From Planctomycetaceae bacterium (GTDB lineage Bacteria; Planctomycetota; Planctomycetia; Gemmatales; Gemmataceae), in NCBI GenBank assembly GCA_013823135.1, contig PNLP01000009.1, positions 1 through 64,000 of the forward strand: 64,000 nucleotides of DNA, in the 5' to 3' direction. The notes beneath the pieces were generated by a model that had not been told where the DNA came from, searched no databases, and was given only the letters and a program-made list of their open reading frames with translations. How positions within the stretch are numbered: position 1 is the stretch's first letter; each line of letters starts with the position of its first letter. The position numbers and the translations under genes are program-made. Positions 1 to 8,168 of the stretch are shown in pieces.

Positions 1-1
1 C

Positions 2-988
2 TATGCGAACGTGCCACAGATTCCGGCGATCACGCGGTTCCTGGCACGCGGCGACCTCGCCCTCCCCGGCGCGATCGTCGCTCCCGCTGGCCTGAGTGCG
101 GTGACGGGCGTGAAAGCGGACTTCGGCCTCGCCCCGAACACGCCCGACGCGGAGCGTCGCAAGAAACTCGCGGAGTGGATCACCGCTCCGACGAATCCGC
201 TGTTTGCTCGCGTGATCGTGAACCGCGTTTGGCACTACCACTTCGGTACGGGGTTCGTGGAAACGCCAAGCGACTTCGGCTTCAACGGCGGTCGCGCGAG
301 TCACCCGGAACTGCTCGATTGGCTGGCGGCTGAATTGGCAGATCGCAAGTTTAGCCTGAAGGCGTTGCACAAGCTCATCGTCTCTTCCGCGACCTATCGT
401 CAGGCTTCCGCACCCCGAAAGGAACCACTTGCCACAGACGCGGGTAATCGGTTGCTGTGGCGATTCAAGCCACACCGTCTCGAAGGCGAAGCGGTTCGCG
501 ACGCGCTGTTGTCGGTCTCTGGGCTGTTGAATCCAGAGGTCGGCGGCAAGGGGTTCAGCGACTACAAGGTGCGTGACTTCAACGGCACGGCGTACTTCGA
601 CCCGTTCGACCCGGTTGGCCCGGAGTTTCAACGACGAAGCGTGTATCGCTTCACGCCACGGGGCGCGAACCAAGGCTTGCTCGATGCGTTCGATTGTCCC
701 GATCCCGCCGCTGCGGCTCCTCGTCGCGGCGTGACAACAACACCACTGCAAGCGCTGACGCTGTGGAACAACGGGTTCGCGTTACGTGCCGCCGACGCCT
801 TCGCGTCGCGGGTGATGAAGGAGGCCGACGGCGTCGACAAGCAGGTGGTGCGCACGTGGCAGTTGGCCTACCAACGAAACCCCACGCCCACCGAGGTGAA
901 ACTCGCAGAGCAGTTGGTGACCGACTACGGCCTGAAGGCGTTGTGTCGAGCGTTGCTCAACAGCAACGAATTCGTGACCGTCGAATAA
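2..988 (+). CDS. DUF1553 domain protein, C-terminal part (5' end outside window)
   Basis: The open frame runs in from the window edge, so the true start lies upstream and about 328 C-terminal residues are visible. The segment begins with a phrase like FLARGDLALPG and continues with WITAPTNPLFARVIVNRVW and LHKLIVSSATYRQ, the conserved blocks of the DUF1553 (PSD1) domain of planctomycete proteins that often carry N-terminal cytochrome c and DUF1549 domains. Function is not established; the family is usually encoded beside a DUF1501 gene. Here the DUF1501 partner starts at 1770, but a foreign-looking gene sits between them. The family assignment is firm, the role unknown. Confidence 0.9.
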   Translation, partial: YANVPQIPAITRFLARGDLALPGAIVAPAGLSAVTGVKADFGLAPNTPDAERRKKLAEWITAPTNPLFARVIVNRVWHYHFGTGFVETPSDFGFNGGRASHPELLDWLAAELADRKFSLKALHKLIVSSATYRQASAPRKEPLATDAGNRLLWRFKPHRLEGEAVRDALLSVSGLLNPEVGGKGFSDYKVRDFNGTAYFDPFDPVGPEFQRRSVYRFTPRGANQGLLDAFDCPDPAAAAPRRGVTTTPLQALTLWNNGFALRAADAFASRVMKEADGVDKQVVRTWQLAYQRNPTPTEVKLAEQLVTDYGLKALCRALLNSNEFVTVE

Positions 989-994
989 CGCGGC

Positions 995-1030
995 TTAGCC
1001 GCGACGCGGAGTCTTAGGAGCGGAGCGCGA
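995..1030. repeat. Left arm of inverted repeat flanking gene 1034-1708 (family A)
   Basis: A 36-nt arm beginning TTAGCCGCGACGCGGAGTC. Its reverse complement occurs at 1711-1746 with 35 of 36 identical positions by my reading (the only difference is A versus C at the TTAGG/TTCGG position). The arm ends three bases before the ATG of the enclosed gene and contains the GGAG (1022-1025) that serves as its ribosome binding site. The same arm family forms closed palindromes at 6722-6803 and 56376-56454. Confidence 0.9.
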
Positions 1031-1033
1031 CCC

Positions 1034-1708
1034 ATGACCGAAGTGGAATGGCAGACGTGCGGCGATCCGCAACGGATGATTCAGTGGTTGATGTATCCGC
1101 AGTTCTCAGCGCGACGCGCCCGGCTCTATACGGTTGAATGTTGCAGGAGATTGCGGGGTCTACCCGATCCCCGGCTCACGACGGTCATTGACGAAGCCGA
1201 ACGGTTTGCTGATGACAGCACACGCGCGTCCGAGTTAGGTGCTGCACATTTACTGGCGCAAGAAATTGTTGAACGTGAAGCGCGTCTTGATATGGGCTCT
1301 TGGCAGTATCATTCGGCACAGTTGATTCTCAGCGCGGTGATGCCCCATGCAGAAGAGGATTGCGCGATCAGTGAGTTCTGCGACTGGGCGGCGACCGAAC
1401 CCGGAGCAGTCGGGGATCCGCGGTTGATCGATGTACGGACGCTCAGAAACCTCGCTGATCTTGTTCGGGAATTTGTGTGCAATCCCGTTCGGCAGGTGAC
1501 GTTCGATGCGGCGTGGCGCACTGACACCGCGTTGTCACTTGCCCGGCATATGTACGAGTCACGCGATTTCTCCGCGATGCCGATTCTCGCGGATGCGCTC
1601 CAGGATGCCGGTTGCGAGAACGACGACACCCTGAACCACTGTCGCGATACCAACGGCGTCCATGTTCGCGGGTGTTGGGTTGTCGATCTTGTGTTGGGAA
1701 AAGTGTAG
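1034..1708 (+). CDS. Hypothetical protein, MTEVEW-type Gemmata paralogue family
   Basis: This 224-residue protein starts MTEVEWQTCGDPQRMIQWL and has ARLYTVECCRRL soon after. From memory this resembles a large family of Gemmata hypothetical proteins beginning MTEAEWL.C.DP..ML with an R.LRLFA.ACCR segment; the function is unknown. No signal peptide or membrane segment is seen; it is rich in acidic and Arg residues and looks soluble. GGAG at 1022-1025 lies eight bases before the ATG, inside the left inverted arm. The stop is two bases before the right arm, so the gene fills the interval between arms. It interrupts a DUF1553/DUF1501 pair, which suggests insertion. Confidence 0.75.
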   Translation: MTEVEWQTCGDPQRMIQWLMYPQFSARRARLYTVECCRRLRGLPDPRLTTVIDEAERFADDSTRASELGAAHLLAQEIVEREARLDMGSWQYHSAQLILSAVMPHAEEDCAISEFCDWAATEPGAVGDPRLIDVRTLRNLADLVREFVCNPVRQVTFDAAWRTDTALSLARHMYESRDFSAMPILADALQDAGCENDDTLNHCRDTNGVHVRGCWVVDLVLGKV

Positions 1709-1710
1709 GC

Positions 1711-1746
1711 TCGCGCTCCGCTCCGAAGACTCCGCGTCGCGGCTAA
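1711..1746. repeat. Right arm of inverted repeat flanking gene 1034-1708 (family A)
   Basis: This arm ends GACTCCGCGTCGCGGCTAA and is the near-perfect reverse complement of 995-1030. It lies two bases after the stop of the enclosed gene and 23 bases before the start of the DUF1501 gene. No clear target-site duplication is visible outside the arms. Confidence 0.9.
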
Positions 1747-1769
1747 CCGGGCGTGGTTGGAGATTCATC

Positions 1770-3164
1770 ATGGGCAGTTTCATTCATCGTCGCGATTTCT
1801 TGGCGAGCACCGCGTCGATCTCGCTGCTGATCCGCGATGGGGTTGTGTCTGCGATGCCGCAAGCGGCAGCGGGGGCGAAGGCGAAGCGTGCGGTGCAGAT
1901 CTCGCTCGTCGGCGGGATGAGCCACATCGATAGCTTCGACTTCAAGCCCGAACTCACCAAACGCCACGGCCAGCCGCTCGGATCCGACAGCAAGCCCGAC
2001 GTGTTCTTCGGACAGGTCGGACTGCTGCGAAAGCCCGACTGGGAGTTCAAACAACGCGGCAAGTCCGGGTTGTGGGTGTCGGAACTGTTCCCGCACATCG
2101 CGGGGGTCGCGGACGCCCTCACCGTAATTAGATCCATGACCGCCGACAGCGCGAACCACACGCCAGCTCTGTTCGTGCAAAACAGTGGGTTCCAGTTCAA
2201 CGGCTACCCCGCACTCGGCTCGTGGCTCAGCTACGGACTCGGCAGCATCGCCGACGATCTGCCCGCGTTCGTGGTGCTGCCCGATGGTCGCGGCGAGGCG
2301 AACGGCGCTGCGTCGAACTGGTCGAGCGGGTTCCTGCCAGCACAGCATCAGGGCGTCGTGTTCCGTGGCGGCGACTCGCCCGTTCGCGACTTGTTCCCCG
2401 AGAAGGCGATTCCCCCACAAGAGGAGAAGGACGCGCGTGCGTTCCTGGAGAAATTGAACGCAACACACCTCGAACGCTCCAGCAACGAGGCCGACCTCGC
2501 GGCACGCATCAAGAGCTACGAATTGGCCGCGAAGATGCAGCTTGCGGTGCCAGTCGTTGCCGATCTCTCGAAGGAAACCGCGAAGACGAAGACGATGTAT
2601 GGCATCGACGAGCCGACCACCGCCGACTGCGGCAAGCGCTGTCTGTTGGCTCGGCGACTGCTCGAAAAGGGCGTGCGGTTCGTGCAGATTTACAGCGGCG
2701 GCCCGATTGCGGGCTCACCGCGAACGAGCTGGGACGCACACGAAAACGTGAAGGAGAACCACGGGGCGGAGGCGGTGAGGATCGACAAGCCGATTGCGGC
2801 GCTCGTCGCTGACCTGAAGCAGCGCGGAATGCTCGACGACACGCTCGTGATCTTCACGACGGAGTTCGGTCGCACGCCGTTCACGCAGTCGGCGGGGAAC
2901 GTGGTGGGCACGGGTCGCGACCACAACAAGTACGGCTTCTCGTGCTGGCTCGCGGGGGCAGGACTGAAGCCCGGCACCGCGTTCGGCGCAACCGACGAGA
3001 TCGGCTGGAAGGCGGCCGAGCATCCGGTGGCGTGGTACGACTTCCACGCCACCGTGCTGCACCTGCTCGGCATCGACCACGAGAAACTGACGTACTACCA
3101 CAACGGCATCAAACGCCGCCTGACCAACGTTCACGGCGAAGTCGTGAAGGAAGTGCTGGCGTGA
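1770..3164 (+). CDS. DUF1501 domain protein (exported sulfatase-like)
   Basis: A protein of 464 residues when started at the ATG at 1770. The N-terminus has IHRRDFLAST followed by a hydrophobic stretch, a probable Tat signal. VQISLVGGMSHIDSFDFKPE, LLARRLLEKGVRFVQIYSG and VIFTTEFGRTP are the DUF1501 signature blocks. The family is distantly related to alkaline phosphatase/sulfatase proteins, and its planctomycete members are thought to act in the periplasm with DUF1553 partners; the substrate is unknown. An open frame continues upstream to 1662 through the repeat arm, but the Tat motif favours 1770. It converges with the M81 gene across a palindrome. Confidence 0.9.
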   Translation: MGSFIHRRDFLASTASISLLIRDGVVSAMPQAAAGAKAKRAVQISLVGGMSHIDSFDFKPELTKRHGQPLGSDSKPDVFFGQVGLLRKPDWEFKQRGKSGLWVSELFPHIAGVADALTVIRSMTADSANHTPALFVQNSGFQFNGYPALGSWLSYGLGSIADDLPAFVVLPDGRGEANGAASNWSSGFLPAQHQGVVFRGGDSPVRDLFPEKAIPPQEEKDARAFLEKLNATHLERSSNEADLAARIKSYELAAKMQLAVPVVADLSKETAKTKTMYGIDEPTTADCGKRCLLARRLLEKGVRFVQIYSGGPIAGSPRTSWDAHENVKENHGAEAVRIDKPIAALVADLKQRGMLDDTLVIFTTEFGRTPFTQSAGNVVGTGRDHNKYGFSCWLAGAGLKPGTAFGATDEIGWKAAEHPVAWYDFHATVLHLLGIDHEKLTYYHNGIKRRLTNVHGEVVKEVLA

Positions 3165-3166
3165 CA

Positions 3167-3212
3167 AGCCGCTTGCGGCTTCGCAGGAATGCCTGCGAAG
3201 CCGCAAGCGGCT
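3167..3212. repeat. Family B palindrome between convergent genes
   Basis: A perfect inverted repeat with 21-nt arms starting AGCCGCTTGCGGCTTCGCAGG and loop AATG. It lies between the DUF1501 stop and the M81 gene. The last two bases of the right arm form the stop codon (TAG on the minus strand, 3211-3213) of the M81 gene. It is likely a bidirectional transcript-end hairpin, although no T tract follows. Confidence 0.85.
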
Positions 3213-4671
3213 ATCCGATCGGATACATCGGCCGTTTGATTCGCGAGTACGTGAAGCGGGCGGGGTTGATCGCCGTGAGGCCGGGTGTATCCACGGGGAT
3301 GATCTCGCCGGCAATCGGGGCGTATGCCGCCTTGTACGCTACTGCTGCTTTCACCACGATCACGCGAGCCGCCCTCGGGTCGATCCCCAGGCTCGTGAGC
3401 TGTCCCAAACTGAACGGTGGCGTGCGAAGCGAGTTCAGCACGAGCGCGTTGCCATCGCCCAGGTCGATGACCGCGGTATGGCCTTGATCATTCAACCGGC
3501 GCCCGCCGTGCCGGGCTTCCCCTTCGATCCACTTGCCATCGTGCAGCGAGCGTACCGTACCGCGAACGGCAACTGGATCACCGTGGAGCCGATCCACAGC
3601 GCCACCGACATCTCCTTCGAATACCCCGCCGATGCCCGCACGCTTCGCAACCACAACCGCGTTCGGTGCGTGAAGCACCACCACGAAGCCCTTCGCCTTC
3701 TGTGCGAGTAATTCCGCGAGTAAGACGGTACCATCGCCGGCCGATCCGCCACCAATGTTGTCGCCGAGGTCAATCAGCAGCACAGGCGTACTGGTCGCTG
3801 CAATCGCCTGTTTCACCGCTTCCGCGGGTTCGGGGCACAGCACGTTCAGTTGTTCGCGCACGGCCCACATCGCCGCCGCGAGTTCATCGGCAACGGCCTT
3901 CGCGAGTTGCGCGTTCCCATCGGCAACGACGATGACACTCGCCCCCGCGTCTGGTACATCCGCGTAAGGGAATCCGGCCATGATGCTGACCGACAACACT
4001 CCGAGGCGTTTCTCCGCGGCACGGGCACTTTCCATGAGCGTCGTCATCGGAACGCGTGCTGTGTCTTGCCCAAGCAAGTTGATGAACAGCGGCAGCGATA
4101 CGGCGACACTCACCGGGCGAATTTCCTTCTTCACGGCGCGTGCCAGGAGTTCGCCGGCCACAACGCCACGTTGTCGTTGATCGACGTGTGGGTACGTTTG
4201 GTAGCCGACGATGATATTGGCGTAATCGGCCATTGCTGGGCAGACATTCCCGTGGAAGTCGAGAGTGACGGCGAGCGGTTTATCTGGACCGATGGCTTCA
4301 CGCAAGCGACGGGTGATCTCAGTGTCGGCTGCGGGATACTTCGGCGTCACCATAGCGCCATGTAACGCGATCAGAACGCCATCAGGGTTTGCGATCCGTA
4401 CCCCCGTAACCAGCGCATCGCAGAAATGCTCGAAGAATTCGTCCGTCACGGGGCCAGATGGCGTGGCCCAGGCCATCCCGAGCGGCACGAGTTCGAACCC
4501 GAACTTCCCGGCGGCTTCGATGAACCCACCGACTTCGTGATGGGCTTCGCGCCAGATCGGCACCATGGCCTGGCCGTATGTGAGGCTGCCTTCGAGGAAA
4601 CGCTCGCGGTTCGCCGGCAACGGAGCGAACGTGTTCGACTCGTGCATGAATCCGCCGATGGCAATCCGCAT
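3211..4671 (-). CDS. M81 family metallopeptidase (MlrC-like)
   Basis: A 486-residue protein starting MRIAIGGFMHESNTFAPLP. ALHGAM, LDFHGN, YQTYPHVD and LGDNIGGGSAGDGT are the conserved blocks of the M81/DUF1485 family, whose founder MlrC is a zinc peptidase acting on linearised microcystin; the conserved Asp and His residues are the expected metal ligands. No signal peptide is seen, so it is probably cytoplasmic. The natural substrate here is unknown. An upstream in-frame ATG at 4716 exists, but homology begins at 4671. The stop codon is contributed by the adjoining palindrome. Confidence 0.9.
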   Translation of the reverse strand: MRIAIGGFMHESNTFAPLPANRERFLEGSLTYGQAMVPIWREAHHEVGGFIEAAGKFGFELVPLGMAWATPSGPVTDEFFEHFCDALVTGVRIANPDGVLIALHGAMVTPKYPAADTEITRRLREAIGPDKPLAVTLDFHGNVCPAMADYANIIVGYQTYPHVDQRQRGVVAGELLARAVKKEIRPVSVAVSLPLFINLLGQDTARVPMTTLMESARAAEKRLGVLSVSIMAGFPYADVPDAGASVIVVADGNAQLAKAVADELAAAMWAVREQLNVLCPEPAEAVKQAIAATSTPVLLIDLGDNIGGGSAGDGTVLLAELLAQKAKGFVVVLHAPNAVVVAKRAGIGGVFEGDVGGAVDRLHGDPVAVRGTVRSLHDGKWIEGEARHGGRRLNDQGHTAVIDLGDGNALVLNSLRTPPFSLGQLTSLGIDPRAARVIVVKAAVAYKAAYAPIAGEIIPVDTPGLTAINPARFTYSRIKRPMYPIG

Positions 4672-4822
4672 GGCTTTCTCAATTGATGAGTGACGATGGT
4701 GAGGCAAACCGGACAACGGTGGGTAACTAAGTGATTATTCATTACGGAACCGTGTCAACGAGAATTCTGTATGATTTCTCTGGGTGGGCATTCCACCCGT
4801 TCCCCAATCTGGAGGTATTCCC

Positions 4823-5839
4823 GTGTCCGTGAACGTGGCGGTTGTTGGTGCGACAGGTGCAGTGGGTGATCTGATCCGGAAGGTGCTCGTCGAGCGAGCT
4901 TTCCCGGTGAAAACGATCAAATTCCTGGCATCGGAGAAAAGCGCCGGCAAAACCGTCGAGTTCGCAGGGAAACCTCACACGGTCGAGCTCATTCGCCCCG
5001 AGGCTTTCACGGGGGTGCAGATCGTTCTCAGCAGCACGCCGAGTTCCGTGAGCAAGCAATACTCGCCGATCGCCGCGAAGGCCGGTGCCATCGTCGTCGA
5101 TAATTCGTCGGCGTGGCGTATGGACCCCGACTGCCCGCTCGTGGTCCCCGAGGTGAACGGCGACGAGCTCCACAATATCAAGAAGGGAATCGTCGCGAAC
5201 CCGAACTGCGTCGCGATTCCGCTCTGCGTCGCGCTCAAGCCGCTCCACGACATTGGCAAGGTGAAACGAATCGTCGTTTCGACTTACCAATCCTCGTCGG
5301 GCAAGGGCGCTACGGGCCTGCTGGACTTTGATGCTCAGCTCAAGGCGTTCGCCGCGGGTGGCCCGGTGCCGGCTCCCACAGCACACCGGGCACAGCTCGC
5401 CGGGAACGTCATCACCCTTGACTGGACACTCGACCCGAACGGGTTCACGGAAGAAGAGAACAAGGTCATCAACGAGACGCGGAAAATCATGGGCGACGCC
5501 ACGATTGGCGTGTGCCCGACGTGCGTGCGTGTACCGGTGCGAGTCGCACACTCCGAGGCTATCACCGTCGAGTTCCACACTCCCGTTTCCGTGGAAGCGG
5601 CCAAAGCGGCACTCGCGAAAGCTCCTGGCGTTGTGTTCATGGACGAAAAGACGGGCCAGTTCCCGCAGCCAATCCACGCCGAGGGGACGGATCACACCTA
5701 CGTCGGCCGCGTGCGGCAAGACCCGAGCAATCCGAACGCCCTGTGCCTGTGGGTCGTCGCGGACAACCTTCGCAAAGGTGCCGCGAGCAACGCCGTTCAG
5801 TGCGCAGAGGAGCTAGTTCGGAGAGGCATTGTGAAGTAA
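4823..5839 (+). CDS. asd: Aspartate-semialdehyde dehydrogenase
   Basis: Reduces aspartyl phosphate to aspartate semialdehyde with NADPH, the branch point to lysine/diaminopimelate, threonine and methionine. The 338-residue protein starts at a GTG (MSVNVAVVGATGAVGDLI) with GGAGG at 4811-4815, seven bases upstream; a longer frame from the ATG at 4784 lacks this support. VVGATGAVG is the NADP-binding loop, ANPNCVAIPL carries the catalytic Cys near residue 129, and TYQSSSGKGATG is the substrate loop. The length is normal. A large perfect inverted repeat separates it from truA. Confidence 0.95.
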   Translation: MSVNVAVVGATGAVGDLIRKVLVERAFPVKTIKFLASEKSAGKTVEFAGKPHTVELIRPEAFTGVQIVLSSTPSSVSKQYSPIAAKAGAIVVDNSSAWRMDPDCPLVVPEVNGDELHNIKKGIVANPNCVAIPLCVALKPLHDIGKVKRIVVSTYQSSSGKGATGLLDFDAQLKAFAAGGPVPAPTAHRAQLAGNVITLDWTLDPNGFTEEENKVINETRKIMGDATIGVCPTCVRVPVRVAHSEAITVEFHTPVSVEAAKAALAKAPGVVFMDEKTGQFPQPIHAEGTDHTYVGRVRQDPSNPNALCLWVVADNLRKGAASNAVQCAEELVRRGIVK

Positions 5840-5845
5840 GAAAGA

Positions 5846-5963
5846 GATCCACAGATTACTCAGAAGACACAGATTTGAAGACAGATGAGGAACACGCAGT
5901 AATTCGAACTCTGCCTCTCTGAATCTGTCTTCAAATCTGTGTCTTCTGAGTAATCTGTGGATC
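5846..5963. repeat. Perfect 40-bp inverted repeat between asd and truA (family D)
   Basis: The left arm 5846-5885 (GATCCACAGATTACTCAGAA...) and right arm 5924-5963 are exact reverse complements over 40 bases, separated by a 38-base loop. It is AT-richer than the flanking genes and starts six bases after the asd stop. It could form a very stable hairpin in either transcript. No ORF of note lies inside. Confidence 0.9.
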
Positions 5964-5972
5964 AATCTTCTT

Positions 5973-6713
5973 ATGAGGAATTTGAAACTCATCATCCGCT
6001 ACGACGGCACCGACTTCTTCGGCTGGCAGACGCAGCCCGGCAAGCGTACGGTGCAGGAGACCATCGAGAAGGCTATCACCGAGATCACCCGCGACGCGCG
6101 GCCGCGACTGAATTGCAGTGGTCGCACCGATTCGGGTGTTCACGCGGTCGGGCAAGTGGCGAATGTGTACACCGCGTCGAAGTTGCCCTGCGAAGTGCTA
6201 CTGAAAGCCATCAACGCGAAGTTGCCTGACGATGTGTGCGTGCGAGAACTGGTCGAGGCATCGCAGAGCTTCTGTGCGAACAAAGATGCCGTGCGGAAGA
6301 TGTACCGGTACGTCATCCAGGACGGCCGCATTCAAGACCCGTTCATGCGGAAGTACGCGTGGTTCGTGCGGCAATCGCTGAACGTCGAAGCGATGTCGCG
6401 AGCGGGCCAGTGCCTCGTCGGCCGTCACGATTTCCGCTGCTTCGAAACGGAGTGGCCGAACCGGCTGACCAGCGTGCGAACCATCACGCATCTCGCGGTG
6501 AATCGTTTCGGCGAGTTTATCTGGATCGACGTGGAAGCGGACGGCTTCCTGTACAACATGGTCCGTGCGATCGCGGGCAGTCTGGTGCAGGTGGGTCGCG
6601 GCTTCTGGCCCGAAACGCAGATCGCCGACGTGCTACACGCCCTGGACCGCCGGCTCGCCGGTCCGACCGCCCCGAGTGAGGGGCTGTTTTTGATGCGTGT
6701 GACTTACCCATAA
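5973..6713 (+). CDS. truA: tRNA pseudouridine synthase A
   Basis: Isomerises uridines 38-40 of the tRNA anticodon arm. The 246-residue protein starts MRNLKLIIRYDGTDFFGWQ, and GRTDSGVHA carries the catalytic Asp at residue 53. FYFRxMVR-type block is seen as GFLYNMVRAIAGSLVQVG. The length matches bacterial TruA. The start codon lies nine bases after the 40-bp inverted repeat, so the repeat would form the 5' leader or the upstream terminator. A family A palindrome follows the stop. Confidence 0.95.
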   Translation: MRNLKLIIRYDGTDFFGWQTQPGKRTVQETIEKAITEITRDARPRLNCSGRTDSGVHAVGQVANVYTASKLPCEVLLKAINAKLPDDVCVRELVEASQSFCANKDAVRKMYRYVIQDGRIQDPFMRKYAWFVRQSLNVEAMSRAGQCLVGRHDFRCFETEWPNRLTSVRTITHLAVNRFGEFIWIDVEADGFLYNMVRAIAGSLVQVGRGFWPETQIADVLHALDRRLAGPTAPSEGLFLMRVTYP

Positions 6714-6721
6714 CGCTTTGT

Positions 6722-6803
6722 TTAGCCGCGACCCGGAGTCCGCGGAGGGGAGCGTGGCAGGCGCCCGTCGCGCTCCGCTTCGAAGACTCCGCGTCGCGGG
6801 TAA
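6722..6803. repeat. Family A palindrome between truA and aroA
   Basis: An imperfect palindrome with a left arm TTAGCCGCGACCCGGAGTC and right arm GACTCCGCGTCGCGGGTAA. It is closely related to the arms at 995-1030 and 1711-1746, but the arms are separated by only a short GC-rich loop. It lies eight bases after the truA stop and 15 bases before the aroA ATG. Confidence 0.85.
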
Positions 6804-6818
6804 CCTGTTGACGAAACC

Positions 6819-8144
6819 ATGTCCATCAACTACCCCGCAGAACTCGAAATCACCCCGCTGTCACACGCCCCGTCCGCGACCGTGACCGTTCCCGGCAGCA
6901 AGAGCATCACCAACCGCGCTCTGGTGCTGGCGGCGCTTACCGCTGTGGATCGGGAGTGTTATCTCGGGAACGTGTTGGGGAGCGAAGACACGGAGGTCAT
7001 GCTCAGTGCGCTCGGTGCCCTCGGGTTCCACCTGTTCGGAGAACCGATTACCGGCGGCGTCCGTATTGTGCGGAACTACGGGAAGGAGCGATCGGACCTC
7101 CCGATACCGGCGACTGCGGCCAACCTTGATGTGGCAAACTCTGGCACATCGATGCGATTCCTGACGGCTATGCTGAGTCTCGGGCAGGGTCGCTACCGAC
7201 TGGATGGAATCCCCCGGATGCGGGAGCGGCCCATCCGTGACTTGTTAGAAGCCCTCCGGCAACTCGGAGCTAATACAGTCAGTGAACTGGATACGGGTTG
7301 TCCTCCTGTGGTCGTTGAGGCGAACGGGCTACGCGGGGGCCGCGTCCGAATGCGAGCCGACATCAGCAGTCAGTACCTGAGCGCGGTCCTCATGGCGGCA
7401 CCCTTCGCTGACAGGGATGTTGAGATCGAGTTAGACGGCACGCTCGTGTCCGAACCATACATCGAGATGACCCTCCGGATGATGCGTTCGTTCGGCTTAC
7501 AGGTCGAACAGAATTCACCCGGACGCTTTCACGTTCAACACCACAACGGCGAGCAAAGTCTCACGAATTATTACATCGAACCTGACGCCTCGGCCGCGTC
7601 GTACTTCTGGGCGGCGGCAGCCGTCGCGGGCGGGCGGGTCACGGTGTCGGGGTTGAATCGCAAGTCGCTGCAAGGCGATGTGCGGTTCGTGGATGTGCTT
7701 GAACAGATGGGCTGTCGCGTCGAGGAGTGCGACGCGGGGATCACGGTTCACGGCGGCAAGCTGCGGGGCGTTGATGTCGATATGAACGACATCAGTGACA
7801 CCGTGATGACACTCGGTGCGGTTGCGTGCTTCGCCGAAGGGCCGACCACCATCCGCAATGTCGGCCACATTCGACACAAAGAAACGGATCGCATCGCGGC
7901 ACTTGCCACGGAACTTCGGAAGCTCGGGGCCGAGGTCGAGGAGCGCGACGACGGGCTCACTATCACGCCGCGACCGCTCACGGGATGTGCCGTCGATACG
8001 TACAACGATCACCGCATGGCCATGAGCCTCGCGCTGGTTGGCCTGAAGGTGCCGGGGGTCGTGATCCGAAATCCCGGTTGCGTTGCAAAGACCTATCCCG
8101 GATTCTGGCAAGATCTGCAAGCACTACATCGCGACGCGGTGTAA
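6819..8144 (+). CDS. aroA: 3-phosphoshikimate 1-carboxyvinyltransferase (EPSP synthase)
   Basis: Joins phosphoenolpyruvate to shikimate-3-phosphate in aromatic amino acid synthesis. The 441-residue protein carries VPGSKSITNRAL near residue 25 (phosphate and PEP binding), LDVANSGTSMRFL near residue 105, and YNDHRMAMSLALVGL near residue 393. The length is normal. It lies between truA and an SGNH esterase in the same direction, spacing 24 bases to the latter; no obvious pathway link with them. Confidence 0.96.
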   Translation: MSINYPAELEITPLSHAPSATVTVPGSKSITNRALVLAALTAVDRECYLGNVLGSEDTEVMLSALGALGFHLFGEPITGGVRIVRNYGKERSDLPIPATAANLDVANSGTSMRFLTAMLSLGQGRYRLDGIPRMRERPIRDLLEALRQLGANTVSELDTGCPPVVVEANGLRGGRVRMRADISSQYLSAVLMAAPFADRDVEIELDGTLVSEPYIEMTLRMMRSFGLQVEQNSPGRFHVQHHNGEQSLTNYYIEPDASAASYFWAAAAVAGGRVTVSGLNRKSLQGDVRFVDVLEQMGCRVEECDAGITVHGGKLRGVDVDMNDISDTVMTLGAVACFAEGPTTIRNVGHIRHKETDRIAALATELRKLGAEVEERDDGLTITPRPLTGCAVDTYNDHRMAMSLALVGLKVPGVVIRNPGCVAKTYPGFWQDLQALHRDAV

Positions 8145-8168
8145 CTCCTCTCCCCTACAGGCACGCCC

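Noticed and set aside
4784..4822. Earlier ATG start for asd
   Set aside because: It would precede the GGAGG ribosome binding site and add residues unlike the family N-terminus.
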